A stretch of 64,000 nt of DNA from Allosphingosinicella deserti. GTDB taxonomy: Bacteria; Pseudomonadota; Alphaproteobacteria; Sphingomonadales; Sphingomonadaceae. The notes below the pieces were generated by a model that ran no database searches, was not told where the DNA came from, and was given only the letters and a program-made list of their open reading frames with translations. Below, one piece after another: positions 33,986 to 43,270 of this stretch (positions are counted from its first letter, which is position 1; the number at the start of each line of letters is the position of its first letter). The DNA lies in contig NZ_PXYI01000002.1 of the NCBI RefSeq assembly GCF_003012735.1, positions 682,001-746,000 on the forward strand, read 5' to 3'. Made by a program: the position numbers and the translations under genes.

Positions 33986-36181
33986 TCAAGCGTCCGCGCC
34001 GTCCTCGCTCTCGATGGCTGGAAGCGCGAATTCAGGATCCCTGGCGGCCACCCTGAAGAGCTCAACGACTGCCTCGGAGACAGAGCCTTCGCGAACGGCA
34101 TCTTCGAGGTCTCGCGCAGCATTCGAGAGTCGGATCAGGCCCAGCATGCCGGCCTGCGAAATAATCCTGTGTGCCGCAGCGCCGATTTTCTCCTGGTCTG
34201 TCGAACGTTCCGTCTGCGTCGCTTCCTCAGCCGCCCTCAGGGTTTCGCTCGTCTCCGCGATGAGCCCTTCGACATGGCGGCGGAGGCGCGCAGGCGGCAG
34301 CATAGCCTTTACCTCCTGGAAAACGGCACGATCGAACCAGATGCTCGTCTCTCGAGAGTCCGGCGCGACATTGCCGCCGAAGCTGCGGCCGGCGAGCGCT
34401 CCGGCGATCGCGGAATGCAGCTCTACCGGGCGGATCGGTTTCCCGATGTGCCCATCCATACCGGCATCCAGGAACTCCCTGATCTGAGCCGGCAGCACGT
34501 TTGCCGTCATTGCCAGGATCGGCGTTCCGGACGCAGCGCCGGGAAGCTCACGAATCCTCCGCGTCGCGGTGATGCCGTCCATGCGTGGCATCTGTATGTC
34601 CATGAGAATGAGGTCGTACAGGGTGGAACTCGCTGCTCGGACGGCAGCGATCCCATCGCCGGCTACGTCAATCTTGTGTCCGGCCCTCCCCAGGATCGCC
34701 TTGGCGAGTTCCTGATTCATCGGCAGGTCCTCGACGAGGAGGATGCGCGCTCCGAACACCTCCGGCGGCAGCTGCTCCGCCTCCTTGATGAGGTCATCTC
34801 TGCTGGCAATTGGCAGCCCGACCTCAAACCAGAATGAGGACCCCTCATTCGGCGTGCTCGAGAGTCCGACGCGACCGTTCATCAGTTCGATCAGCGTTTT
34901 CGAGATGCTGAGCCCGAGCCCCGTGCCGCCGTAGCGCCTCGTGATGGACGCGTCGGCTTGCACGAAAGGCTGAAAGAGCATTGCCTGCCGGTCAGGCGCG
35001 ATGCCCGGTCCAGTGTCCGTTACGGTGACTCTCATGTCCTCGACGTTCTCATCCGCGCGTACCCGGGCGACATCGAGTGTGATCGATCCGGTGGCCGTGA
35101 ATTTGACGGCGTTGTTCAAAAGGTTGAGTAGAACTTGCCGTAAACGGCTCTCATCGGCGAAATAAAAGCCCGTGAGCCTCGGATCAACTTCGACCCGAAC
35201 CGCCAGACCCTTGAGCTCTGCACTGCTCCTGACGATAGAGACCGCATTATCGATGAAGGTTGCCAACGCAAACGGATGTGGCGACAGTTCAACGCGACCA
35301 GCTTCGATCTTGGAAAAGTCGAGGAGATCATTCACGACGGTCAGCAACATCGCTCCGGCATTCTGGATCATGCCGACCTTCTTGCGCTGTTGAACCAGCA
35401 AAGAGCTGTCTTCCGAGAGCAGATCCGCGAACCCGATGATGCTGTTGAGCGGGGTTCGAATCTCATGGCTCATCACAGCCAGAAAGTCGCTCTTGGCACG
35501 CGTGGCATTCTCGGCTCTGCTCCGCGCTTCCGCAAGTTGCCTTGCCCACTGCCTGGCGGGGCGAACCACGAGAGCCCAAGCGACGCCGAGGAGCAGCAGC
35601 GCCGCGAGACTGGTGGCAAGGTTGATCGCGAGGTACCGATTAGCCTCTTCCTGCGTGGCAGCAACGAAGGATCTGGAGCGTTCGCCAATCCTGGTGAGCG
35701 CAGAGCGGTACGCCCGCTCCAGCTCGAGGTAATCGGGTTCTTGCACGAGGCGGAGGGCATCTTCGCGTTGACCGTTGGTCACGAGTTTCAGCGCCTTGAT
35801 TTGCTGCTTCGCAATCTGGTTCTCGGCCTGTTCGACGAGCATGAAGGTTGCCCGGTTCTCCGAAAGCTGAATGGCCTCGCGCAATATGCGCAGAGCCCCG
35901 CGGAGCCGGGGTTGGACATCCAGATATCGCCGGGCGTATGCCGGGTTGCCCGTCGCAACAGCCGCGTCAACGGCAAGCTCGGCCGTGTCACTAAGGTGTT
36001 GCACCCGTTCGGATGTCGTAAGAACCGTCAGTTGCGAGCTTGTGATCGTGCGGAGCCGCTTGCTCACCACCCACGTGGTTGCGCCAGAAACCACCGCGAT
36101 GATGAGCATCGCAGCAACGGCGATGAGCACCGCTCGCACGGGAAAGCGCGGCACGAAAGACTCGGACGGATCATCGCTCAC
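33986..36181 (-). CDS. Membrane hybrid histidine kinase with receiver and HPt domain
   Basis: 731 aa. A transmembrane helix at about 14-36 and another near 190-210 flank a helical extracytoplasmic sensor. Next come HisKA (MSHEIRTPLNSIIGFADLL), HATPase (DTGPGIAPDRQAMLFQPFV, GGTGLGLSISKTL), a receiver (LYDLILMDIQMPRMDG, with IGKPI for the Lys) and an HPt-like helix bundle with AAHRIISQAGMLGLIRL. It is the last gene of the receiver-YaiO-HEAT-GT2 run; its GTG overlaps the glycosyltransferase stop by 4 nt. It likely passes phosphate to the operon's own stand-alone receiver. Confidence 0.92.
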   Translation of the reverse strand: MSDDPSESFVPRFPVRAVLIAVAAMLIIAVVSGATTWVVSKRLRTITSSQLTVLTTSERVQHLSDTAELAVDAAVATGNPAYARRYLDVQPRLRGALRILREAIQLSENRATFMLVEQAENQIAKQQIKALKLVTNGQREDALRLVQEPDYLELERAYRSALTRIGERSRSFVAATQEEANRYLAINLATSLAALLLLGVAWALVVRPARQWARQLAEARSRAENATRAKSDFLAVMSHEIRTPLNSIIGFADLLSEDSSLLVQQRKKVGMIQNAGAMLLTVVNDLLDFSKIEAGRVELSPHPFALATFIDNAVSIVRSSAELKGLAVRVEVDPRLTGFYFADESRLRQVLLNLLNNAVKFTATGSITLDVARVRADENVEDMRVTVTDTGPGIAPDRQAMLFQPFVQADASITRRYGGTGLGLSISKTLIELMNGRVGLSSTPNEGSSFWFEVGLPIASRDDLIKEAEQLPPEVFGARILLVEDLPMNQELAKAILGRAGHKIDVAGDGIAAVRAASSTLYDLILMDIQMPRMDGITATRRIRELPGAASGTPILAMTANVLPAQIREFLDAGMDGHIGKPIRPVELHSAIAGALAGRSFGGNVAPDSRETSIWFDRAVFQEVKAMLPPARLRRHVEGLIAETSETLRAAEEATQTERSTDQEKIGAAAHRIISQAGMLGLIRLSNAARDLEDAVREGSVSEAVVELFRVAARDPEFALPAIESEDGADA

Positions 36182-37593
36182 CGATCGCCGAAGCCTTTCC
36201 GCGTCATTTGCCCCCACCCCTGATGGCCGCGCAGGAACTGCCACCAGCCACGGATCCGCCAGAGATTTGCGAGTTGGCGATAGCCGAAGTTTTCCAGGAC
36301 TGCGACAGCTGTGAGAATCGCGAGGTCTCGAGCCCGGGCGAAGCGACGCAGTTCCGCTTCCTCGAGGATGAGTGTGGCCACGCTGACAAAGACACCGAAC
36401 GTGAAGGTCATGGCAATGAACGCCGCGAAATAGGCGGTGTTCAACGTGCCGAGGAGCCATAGCAGCGGGATGAGGAAGTATCCGAGGACCTCCACGACCG
36501 GGCCGACGACGTCGACCAGCAGGATGTGCCCGAAGCCGATGAAGCCGACGCGTCCATAGCGCGGATTGAACAACATCCTGCGGTGCCGGAAGAATGTTTC
36601 GAGCGCCCCCCGCTGCCATCGTGCTCTTTGTCGGCCCAGGATCGCGAAGCTTTCCGGTACCTCGGTCCAACAGACGGGTTCGGGGATGAAGGCGATGCGG
36701 TAGGGGCGCTTCTCCTCTCGGGCATGCCGATGAAGCTTGATCACGAGCTCCATGTCTTCCCCCACGGTGCCGTGGCTGTAACCGCCGACGTCGAGCGCTG
36801 CCTGGCGTTGGAAAAGCCCGAACGCGCCCGAGATCACCGTCAGCGCCTGCATCGCGCTGAGGGCCAGGCGCGCCATCAGGAACGCCCGGAGATATTCGAC
36901 GATCTGCACCAGCGCGAGAAAGTTGCGGGGCAGCCCCACGCTGAGCACCTGGCCAGCGTGGATACGGCTGCCATTCGCTATCCGGATCGTACCTCCTACG
37001 GCGAGGGTCTGTCGTGGCTCCTCAACGAAAGGACGGACCGCGCGCAGCAAAGCATCCGGCTCCAGCAGGGAATCGGCGTCGATCGAACAGAAAAGCGGCG
37101 CCCGCGCGACATTGATCCCGGCGTTCAGGGCATCCGATTTCCCACCATTCTCCTTGTCGACGACCAGCAATCGCGGCAGCCGCGGACTCGCATAGAGGCC
37201 GCGGATCGGTGCGTGTTTGACTGCGAGATCATGGTAGCGTGCGACCGGAGCGAGCGCGAAATGGTCGAGCAAGGTCGCGAGCGTGCTATCCTTGGAACCA
37301 TCGTTGATCACGACGATCTCGAAATCCGGATATTGCAGCGCCAGGAGGGAGTTCACGCTTTCGACGATCGTGACCTCCTCGTTGAACGCCGGCGCGAGCA
37401 CGGCGATCGCCGGAGCCTCGTCGGCGTAGCGGCGCCACAGGATCGATGCTTTCGGAATGGGCGGACGGCGTCCGAGCGCGTAGCCTGCGAATATGAGCTG
37501 AACGATGTAGAAGGCCGTTTGAACCAGTCCAGTGGCGATCACCAGGATCGCGACCCAACCGGCTATTGTGGCGCCAGCGGTGGAGAACGTCAT
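36178..37593 (-). CDS. Family-2 processive glycosyltransferase (PgaC/YaiP/BcsA-like)
   Basis: 471 aa. An N-terminal membrane helix (residues 10-38) is followed by the GT-A catalytic domain: IAVLAPAFNEE, VVINDGSKD, CSIDADSLLEPDALL (DxD), VGEDMELVIKLH and QRARWQRGALE, the QxxRW motif of processive synthases. Then come three or four membrane helices (LLVDVVGPVVEVLGYFLIPL and after). Enzymes of this build polymerise a sugar at the inner face and push the chain through the membrane. No PilZ domain is attached. It overlaps both neighbours by 4 nt. Confidence 0.92.
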   Translation of the reverse strand: MTFSTAGATIAGWVAILVIATGLVQTAFYIVQLIFAGYALGRRPPIPKASILWRRYADEAPAIAVLAPAFNEEVTIVESVNSLLALQYPDFEIVVINDGSKDSTLATLLDHFALAPVARYHDLAVKHAPIRGLYASPRLPRLLVVDKENGGKSDALNAGINVARAPLFCSIDADSLLEPDALLRAVRPFVEEPRQTLAVGGTIRIANGSRIHAGQVLSVGLPRNFLALVQIVEYLRAFLMARLALSAMQALTVISGAFGLFQRQAALDVGGYSHGTVGEDMELVIKLHRHAREEKRPYRIAFIPEPVCWTEVPESFAILGRQRARWQRGALETFFRHRRMLFNPRYGRVGFIGFGHILLVDVVGPVVEVLGYFLIPLLWLLGTLNTAYFAAFIAMTFTFGVFVSVATLILEEAELRRFARARDLAILTAVAVLENFGYRQLANLWRIRGWWQFLRGHQGWGQMTRKGFGDR

Positions 37594-38621
37594 TCGGAGC
37601 GCCTCTCCGCAAGGATAGTGGCTGCAGCCGTGCGGGCCGGTTCCTGGTCGGATTCGGCGACGCGCTCCATCATGTCCACACCGATCTGGCCGAGCCGGAG
37701 CAGGGCTTCGCCGGCCCGCAGGCGAACCCAGAATACCTGATCGTGCAGAAGCGCGGCGAGGTTCGGTGCTGCCTCCGTCAAGGAAATGCGTCCCGCCGCC
37801 TCTGCGGCGGCTGCGCGCACTTCCCAGTTCGGGCTCAACAAGCCGGATGCGACCGGCTTTCGACCGGCTGGATGCCCGAAGTCCCCCAACGCCCGAAGAT
37901 ACCTGGGCAGATCGGGATCGTCCGCCGGCGCCGCACTCGCCAGGCGTGCTACGATGGGCACCAGGGAATAGTCTCCGGAAGCGGCCAGGATCTCGATCGC
38001 CGTCGCCTTGGCCCCCGGGGACACGGACTCGTCGAGTATGAGGGCTTTGAGTTCTTCCGGCTGGGCCTGGGCGATCTCTCGAAAGAGTGCACGCGTCAGA
38101 AGCGAGTTTTCTTTCGTGCCGATAGCGAGCATTTCGACGAGCTCTCGGGCCGGCGGGGCAGCGCGCACCTCCGCCAAGGCCAAAGCTGCGCTCAACCTGA
38201 CCTCGGCGCTACGATCCCGGAGCGCGGCATGCAGATGCTGAATGGACCTTGCGTCGCCGAACTCGGCCAAAGCTTCGGTCGCCGACAAGCGCACCCGGGC
38301 CGAGCCGCTTCCGAGACGATGGCGAAGCCGCTCCGGCACCCCGAAGGACGTCGCTGTCGCGACGAACCGCTCGCGATCGGTTCCACGCACGAGGCGAATC
38401 AACTCAATGGACAAGTCCGTGATCGAACGCCGTGCCAGCCAGTCGATCTTCAGCGCCGGCCGGGAGCCGAGCAGAACAGGAACCAAGCGCTTCCTCTCTG
38501 CCTCACGGGCGCGCTTGAAACGGCCGAAGATCACCCGCCCTGCCAGCAGTCCGAACATGATGACCAACGCGCTCCCGGCGATCGCAAGGGACGCCCACCA
38601 CAAGGCGAGCAATGTGGTCAA
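37590..38621 (-). CDS. HEAT-repeat protein with N-terminal membrane anchor
   Basis: 343 aa. One membrane helix (TTLLALWWASLAIAGSALVI) leads to a long alpha-solenoid with HEAT-type repeats: SARVRLSATEALAEFGDARS, SAEVRLSAALALAEVRAAPP, PNWEVRAAAAEAAGRISLTE and VFWVRLRAGEALLRLGQIGV. Such solenoids are protein-binding scaffolds. Placed between a barrel and a synthase, it may join the inner-membrane synthase to its exporter or regulator. The start is TTG, overlapping the upstream stop as TTGA. No homologue with known function comes to mind. Confidence 0.85.
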   Translation of the reverse strand: MTTLLALWWASLAIAGSALVIMFGLLAGRVIFGRFKRAREAERKRLVPVLLGSRPALKIDWLARRSITDLSIELIRLVRGTDRERFVATATSFGVPERLRHRLGSGSARVRLSATEALAEFGDARSIQHLHAALRDRSAEVRLSAALALAEVRAAPPARELVEMLAIGTKENSLLTRALFREIAQAQPEELKALILDESVSPGAKATAIEILAASGDYSLVPIVARLASAAPADDPDLPRYLRALGDFGHPAGRKPVASGLLSPNWEVRAAAAEAAGRISLTEAAPNLAALLHDQVFWVRLRAGEALLRLGQIGVDMMERVAESDQEPARTAAATILAERRSE

Positions 38622-39730
38622 AAGCGGATGCCGAGGCCCATGCCGACCTGAGATCGGTCCGTTCCGGTTGCGCGATCTTCATGCGCGATGGACAAGCGAA
38701 TGGTTGTGCGCTGGCTGATCGCCGCAGAGACTCCCGCGAAAAGGCTGAATGTGTCAGTCACCACACCTTCGCTCACGTCCGGGGCGTCGGCAGCTCCGGC
38801 GAACAGCCTGATGGCCTCGGTTGCGAGCACGTCAGCGCGGCCGAGCCAGCCCCATTGATGATTGCCCGCCTCATCGAAGATGTTGATCCAGCGGCCGCTA
38901 ATCCATGCTCGACCGCCGAAGATGTACTGCTCCACGCCGGGTGAGACGGTCTGAATGTCGCCGGCGGCATAACGTGCCTGGCGGGCATCGAGGGTCACAG
39001 CGGTCGCGGCCGGCCCGCGTCGCACGCGCAGGGAGCCGCCGACGCCGATCTGCCATTCGGGGCGAAAGTCCGCATCGGGAGTGCCTCCGAGGCTCACATA
39101 GATGGCAGCATCGCTCGATAGCCTCTGGTCGAGGCGCAGCTCGCCATAGACGTCGCTGAACCCGAAGCGCCTGGATCCCTCCAGTCTGCCCGCAATGACC
39201 GTCGCCGGGCCTGCATTGTAGCCGAGCTGGACAGTCGCCTCCTTCCAATCGGGTCGGCCACTCCCCAAGGCGCTATAGCTGCCATCAATATCGAGCTGCC
39301 AGCGGTAAGGGAGGGCCGCCTCGCCGGCGCTGAGGGTGCTGATGAGATCACGCACCTCTTGATTGCTGCTGCTGATCGAACCGACCTGACGCCTTGCTTC
39401 GTCCAGGTCTCCTCTCCGTTGCGCGAGGCGCGCCAGTGCGATCCGTGCGTCGACGTAATCAGGCGCGATCTCGAGGGTCCGCGAGAGTGCGGCCTTTGCC
39501 TCTTCATCCCGATGGGCAGCTGATAGCGCGAGGCCAAGCTGCAGGTGAGCATCCGCATTCGCAGGCTGAGCTTCCACCACTTGGCTCAACAACTCCACGG
39601 CTCTTGCAATATCACCGGCGGTTCGAGCTGCAACGCCCTCTTCGTAGGCCTGCTCCGGCGCCAACGTCTGCGCGACCGCGGGTTGCGGAACCGCCAGCAA
39701 TGCAGTCGCGACGAGCGCGTGGTAGCTCAC
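38618..39730 (-). CDS. TPR protein with YaiO-type outer-membrane beta-barrel
   Basis: 370 aa. Signal peptide (ending PAVAQT), TPR helices at about 25-125 (VELLSQVVEAQPANADAHLQ, KAALSRTLEIAPDYVDARIA), then a beta-barrel of about 240 residues (QLDIDGSYSALGSGRPDW, RRFGFSDVYGELRLDQRL, QVGMGLGIRF at the end with terminal Phe). This is the YaiO family. In Escherichia coli yaiO stands beside the glycosyltransferase gene yaiP. TPR-plus-barrel proteins export polysaccharides in the Pga and Bcs systems. The GTG start overlaps the receiver-gene stop by 4 nt (GTGA). Confidence 0.88.
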   Translation of the reverse strand: MSYHALVATALLAVPQPAVAQTLAPEQAYEEGVAARTAGDIARAVELLSQVVEAQPANADAHLQLGLALSAAHRDEEAKAALSRTLEIAPDYVDARIALARLAQRRGDLDEARRQVGSISSSNQEVRDLISTLSAGEAALPYRWQLDIDGSYSALGSGRPDWKEATVQLGYNAGPATVIAGRLEGSRRFGFSDVYGELRLDQRLSSDAAIYVSLGGTPDADFRPEWQIGVGGSLRVRRGPAATAVTLDARQARYAAGDIQTVSPGVEQYIFGGRAWISGRWINIFDEAGNHQWGWLGRADVLATEAIRLFAGAADAPDVSEGVVTDTFSLFAGVSAAISQRTTIRLSIAHEDRATGTDRSQVGMGLGIRF

Positions 39731-40101
39731 TTCTGTCCCTCGAGCAGACGGCTGAGGCGGGCCACGAGCTCCTCCGGAATGAAAGGCTTCACGAGATAGT
39801 CGTTGGCGCCGAGCTCAAGAGCGCTGACGATATCCTGCTCCTGCTTGCGCGCGGTGAGCATGATGACGGGGACGGATTTGGTCGCTTCGTTCTCCCGGAG
39901 CCGGCGGAGCACCTCATAGCCGTCGATTACCGGCATCATGGCGTCGAGGATGATCGCGTCGGGAATGGCATCCGCGATGCGCTTCAGAGCTTCGCTTCCA
40001 TCGTTGGCGATGACGACGTCGTAGCCGCGTGAACTAAGGCGATAATCGATGAGGTCGATCAGCAGATCGTCATCGTCGCAAACAAGAATAGAAATGCCCA
40101 T
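39727..40101 (-). CDS. Stand-alone receiver-domain protein
   Basis: 124 aa, only a CheY-like receiver. All key residues are present: acidic cluster LVCDDDD, phospho-Asp in AIILDAMMPVIDGYEVL, Thr in VIMLTARKQ and Lys in YLVKPFIPEEL. It starts 25 nt after the ctrA stop with no terminator between, so it may be read from the ctrA promoter. It opens the five-gene overlapping operon and probably switches the synthase or relays phosphate from the hybrid kinase at the operon's end. Confidence 0.9.
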   Translation of the reverse strand: MGISILVCDDDDLLIDLIDYRLSSRGYDVVIANDGSEALKRIADAIPDAIILDAMMPVIDGYEVLRRLRENEATKSVPVIMLTARKQEQDIVSALELGANDYLVKPFIPEELVARLSRLLEGQK

Positions 40102-40126
40102 GATTCACACCTGATGACGGTATAGG

Positions 40127-40828
40127 TTAAGCGGCCCGCGGCTGCTCCACTTCATCGGGATCGTTCAAGGCGTAGCCGCGGCCCCATACGGTCTCGATGT
40201 AATTTTCGCCGCCGCAGGCGAGGGAGAGCTTCTTGCGGAGCTTGCAGATGAAGACGTCGATGATCTTCAGCTCCGGCTCGTCCATGCCGCCATAGAGGTG
40301 GTTGAGGAACATTTCCTTGGTGAGGGTCGTGCCCTTGCGGAGCGAGAGCAGCTCCAGCATCGCATATTCCTTGCCCGTCAGGTGCACGCGGGCGCTGTCG
40401 ACCTCGACCGTCTTGGCGTCGAGATTGACGGCGAGCTTGCCGGTGCGGATGACCGACTGGCTGTGCCCCTTGGAACGGCGGACGACCGCATGGATGCGGG
40501 CGACGAGTTCGTCGCGGTGGAACGGCTTGGTGACGTAATCGTCGGCACCGAAGCCGAGCGCGCGCACCTTGGAATCCATCTCGCTGATGCCGGACAGGAT
40601 CAGCACGGGCGTGCCGACCTTCGCCATGCGCAGCTTCTTCAGCACGTCGTAGCCGTGCATGTCCGGAAGGTTGAGGTCGAGCAGGATGATGTCGTAATCA
40701 TACAGCTTGCCGAGATCCAAACCCTCTTCGCCAAGATCTGTCGTATAGACGTTGAAGCCTTCGGCCCCGAGCATCAGTTCGATGCTCTTCGCCGTGGTCG
40801 GCTCGTCTTCGATCAGCAACACGCGCAT
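40127..40828 (-). CDS. ctrA: Cell-cycle master regulator CtrA
   Basis: 233 aa from the ATG at 40828, the usual CtrA length. The N-terminus [20 protein letters not shown] is the alphaproteobacterial hallmark. Receiver Asp in [18 protein letters not shown], Lys in [14 protein letters not shown]. The OmpR-type winged-helix domain carries [20 protein letters not shown] and [13 protein letters not shown], the DNA-recognition helix. The C-terminus (DEVEQPRAA) keeps the two small alanines needed by ClpXP-type degradation in relatives. It controls cell division, motility and surface genes. Upstream in-frame ATG at 40888 adds residues without family character. Confidence 0.96.
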   Translation of the reverse strand: MRVLLIEDEPTTAKSIELMLGAEGFNVYTTDLGEEGLDLGKLYDYDIILLDLNLPDMHGYDVLKKLRMAKVGTPVLILSGISEMDSKVRALGFGADDYVTKPFHRDELVARIHAVVRRSKGHSQSVIRTGKLAVNLDAKTVEVDSARVHLTGKEYAMLELLSLRKGTTLTKEMFLNHLYGGMDEPELKIIDVFICKLRKKLSLACGGENYIETVWGRGYALNDPDEVEQPRAA

Positions 40829-40919
40829 TGCTTTACCCTTATTGTCTTGGAAGCCGACGGCGTGCTCCGCGAGCGCACTGGCGGCCATCCGTTACTCCGT
40901 CCAGATGTGAACGATGAAG

Positions 40920-40945
40920 GTTAACGGCGCATTTCGCCGCATTAA
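40920..40945. promoter_or_regulatory. Possible CtrA half-sites upstream of ctrA
   Basis: On the minus strand TTAA (40945-40942) and GTTAACC (ending near 40919) lie about 17 nt apart before the ctrA start. The canonical box is TTAA-N7-TTAA, so the spacing is wrong, but TTAACC resembles the half-site CtrA can use. Autoregulation of ctrA is known in other alphaproteobacteria. Weak. Confidence 0.25.
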
Positions 40946-41104
40946 GATATCTCCCTCGGGCCTGGTCTTCCGTCACCGCCATCTTCCGTCGACGGCTCCG
41001 AGGACCGACATCAAGCCCTCCGGCCAAAGAGGCGACCACAGCGGGTCGTTAGTGACAATAAGCTCGCGGCAAGGCGTGGCAATCCAGAGGTAAGCCCTGC
41101 TGGG

Positions 41105-43270
41105 TCAGCAAGCCTCGCGCAGGGTCTGGGCAAATTCGGCGACCAATGCGGCGCGATCGCTTCCCGTCGAAGCTTCCAATGCCGTTTCAAGTTCGGAGGC
41201 CTTCGCCCCGAGCTCCGGTTCGGCGAACATGCCGGCCGATCCTGCAAGCTTGTGAAGGAAGATTTGCAGCTGCTCGATCGCGGCATCGTCCAACCCCTCT
41301 GCGGCATGGAGGCGGTCCGCGAACCGGAGCAGTTCGACTTTCCGCGCTTCATATTTCGCCTGCAGGGCTGGGCTGACCGGCGGCTGGTCGGTTTGGTCTT
41401 GTTTCCGAGACTCGCCGGACGTCCACTTCCTGATCGTGGAATTCAGCAACGCCATTTGCACGGGTTTCGTGACGTGCGCTTGCATGCCCGCCGCAAGGCA
41501 CGCCGCAATGTCGTCGGGGTAAGCATTCGCTGTCAAAGCGACAATGGGCAGGTCTTCTGCCGCTATGCCAGCAGCTCGGATCGCCTGAGTGGAGGTGATA
41601 CCATCCATGACGGGCATCTGCATGTCCATGAGGACGAGCTGATGTGGCAACCCTTGCTCTGACGCCGCAATGACGGAGGCAAAGGCCTGCGCGCCGTCGG
41701 ACACCGTGGTGACGCTGTGGCCCAAATGGGCCAGCATGGCTTGCATCAGTTCCTGATTCACGTCGTGATCCTCTGCCAGCAGGATGCGCACGGGGCCGCC
41801 TGAGATCAGTTGGCTCGGAACGGAGAGCTCGCTCCGCGCAGCTTTTTCAGCGCGCTCGATCGGGAGAAGGAGGGTGAAAACGGTGCCGACGCCGATCTCA
41901 CTTTCAAAGGTGAGCGATCCGCCCATCAGCTCGGCCAGCCTTTTGCTGATCGAGAGCCCGAGGCCGGTCCCGCCGAAGCGGCGGGCGGTTGACTGCTCAG
42001 CCTGGACGAACTGGTCGAACACCGCGGCATGGCGATCGGGTGCGATGCCGATACCGGTGTCCGCCACCTGAACCTCGAGAACGCTCCTGCTGCCATCATG
42101 ATTGACGCGGGCACTGAGTGTAACACGACCTTCGTGCGTGAATTTGATCGCATTGCCAAGAAGGTTCAGCACGATCTGGCGTACACGCAAGCCATCAAGC
42201 GTGGCGAACTGAGGCACACTGGCGGCGGTGTGGCATTCAAGATCGATATGCTTCTGCGATGCGGCAGGCTGCAGAAGCTTGACGCAATTCTTCAGCTTGT
42301 GATGCAGATCGACAGCTTCAGGCGAGATCTGGATCTGCCCCGCATCGATCTTCGAGATGTCGAGTATGTCATTGAGAAGGCGCATCATCGCCTTGCCCGA
42401 GTCAGCAATCATCTGCGCTTGACGTCTCTGCTCCGGGTCGAGCTTGCTTCCAAGAAGCAGATCGGTGAACCCGAGTACGCCGTTCATCGGGGTTCGTATC
42501 TCATGGCTCATGTTGGCCAGAAAATTGGATTTGCTCTCCGCAGCCGCTTCGGCATTGGCCCGAGCGGCAACGAGTTCAGCCTCGAGCCGCTCTCGCCTGG
42601 CGAGATCCTGCTCGAGCTGCAGATTCAGATCCCTTAACGTGGTCATCCGTTCCCGGCGCTCTCGCGCAAGGATCAGCCCCAGTATCAGGAGGAGAATTGC
42701 GCAACCTACGACTGCGATTTCCGCCTTTGCCTCAAGGCGAGAGAAGGTGGTCTGGCGTTTCTTGAGGAGCCTTCGCTCCTGGCTGTCGGCCTCTTCGATC
42801 ATCTGGGTCCATCGCGCCTGTCGGAGCTTGTTCTCAGGACTGAGTGCGACGGCGGCTGCGTCCTGAGGGCGTCCCTGCGCGGCCAGCTCGAGGATACGCT
42901 TCGTTACCTGGACTCGCTCCTCGTACAACGTTCGCAGCTTGATCGATCGCCTATATTGGGCCGGGTTGTCCGCAGTGGCCTTGAGCAGAATGTCCAGTTC
43001 ACGCCCTGCGTCCTGTTGAAGCTGGCTGGCCTCCGCTCGGAGCGCGGGCGATCCACCGAGGACAAATCCGCGCTTCTGCACCTCTGCTCGAAGCATGAGG
43101 ACGCGGGTCTTGGAAAGCTGGTCAGCGACCTGGAACGTATGGCTGACCCACCCCTCGGCAGCCCGCTTCTCGGCGACCAGAAACACGATCAGACCACAGC
43201 CTGTGAAGAGCAGGATGAGGCAGCCCGCGATGAGCGCACGCGTGGATATGTTTGGGAAGCGCATGACCAT
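41105..43270 (-). CDS. CHASE3-type membrane hybrid histidine kinase with HPt
   Basis: 721 aa. TM1 at about 12-32, a helical periplasmic CHASE3-like sensor (RTLYEERVQVTKRILELAAQ) and TM2 near 187-205. HisKA follows (LANMSHEIRTPMNGVLGFTD), then HATPase (DTGIGIAPDRHAAVFDQFVQ, GGTGLGLSISKRL), receiver (HQLVLMDMQMPVMDG, HVTKPVQ) and a C-terminal HPt domain with the phospho-His in IFLHKLAGSAGMFAEPEL. It lies 276 nt upstream of the ctrA start on the same strand. Whether it feeds CtrA is unproven; CtrA normally receives phosphate through CckA-ChpT. Confidence 0.93.
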   Translation of the reverse strand: MVMRFPNISTRALIAGCLILLFTGCGLIVFLVAEKRAAEGWVSHTFQVADQLSKTRVLMLRAEVQKRGFVLGGSPALRAEASQLQQDAGRELDILLKATADNPAQYRRSIKLRTLYEERVQVTKRILELAAQGRPQDAAAVALSPENKLRQARWTQMIEEADSQERRLLKKRQTTFSRLEAKAEIAVVGCAILLLILGLILARERRERMTTLRDLNLQLEQDLARRERLEAELVAARANAEAAAESKSNFLANMSHEIRTPMNGVLGFTDLLLGSKLDPEQRRQAQMIADSGKAMMRLLNDILDISKIDAGQIQISPEAVDLHHKLKNCVKLLQPAASQKHIDLECHTAASVPQFATLDGLRVRQIVLNLLGNAIKFTHEGRVTLSARVNHDGSRSVLEVQVADTGIGIAPDRHAAVFDQFVQAEQSTARRFGGTGLGLSISKRLAELMGGSLTFESEIGVGTVFTLLLPIERAEKAARSELSVPSQLISGGPVRILLAEDHDVNQELMQAMLAHLGHSVTTVSDGAQAFASVIAASEQGLPHQLVLMDMQMPVMDGITSTQAIRAAGIAAEDLPIVALTANAYPDDIAACLAAGMQAHVTKPVQMALLNSTIRKWTSGESRKQDQTDQPPVSPALQAKYEARKVELLRFADRLHAAEGLDDAAIEQLQIFLHKLAGSAGMFAEPELGAKASELETALEASTGSDRAALVAEFAQTLREAC

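Noticed and set aside
36526..37740. 404-codon plus-strand frame opposite the glycosyltransferase
   Set aside because: Antisense shadow rich in Arg/Glu/Asp without motifs.
40920..40945. Canonical CtrA box (TTAA-N7-TTAA) before ctrA
   Set aside because: The two TTAA elements are about 17 nt apart, not 7, so only a weak half-site entry was kept.
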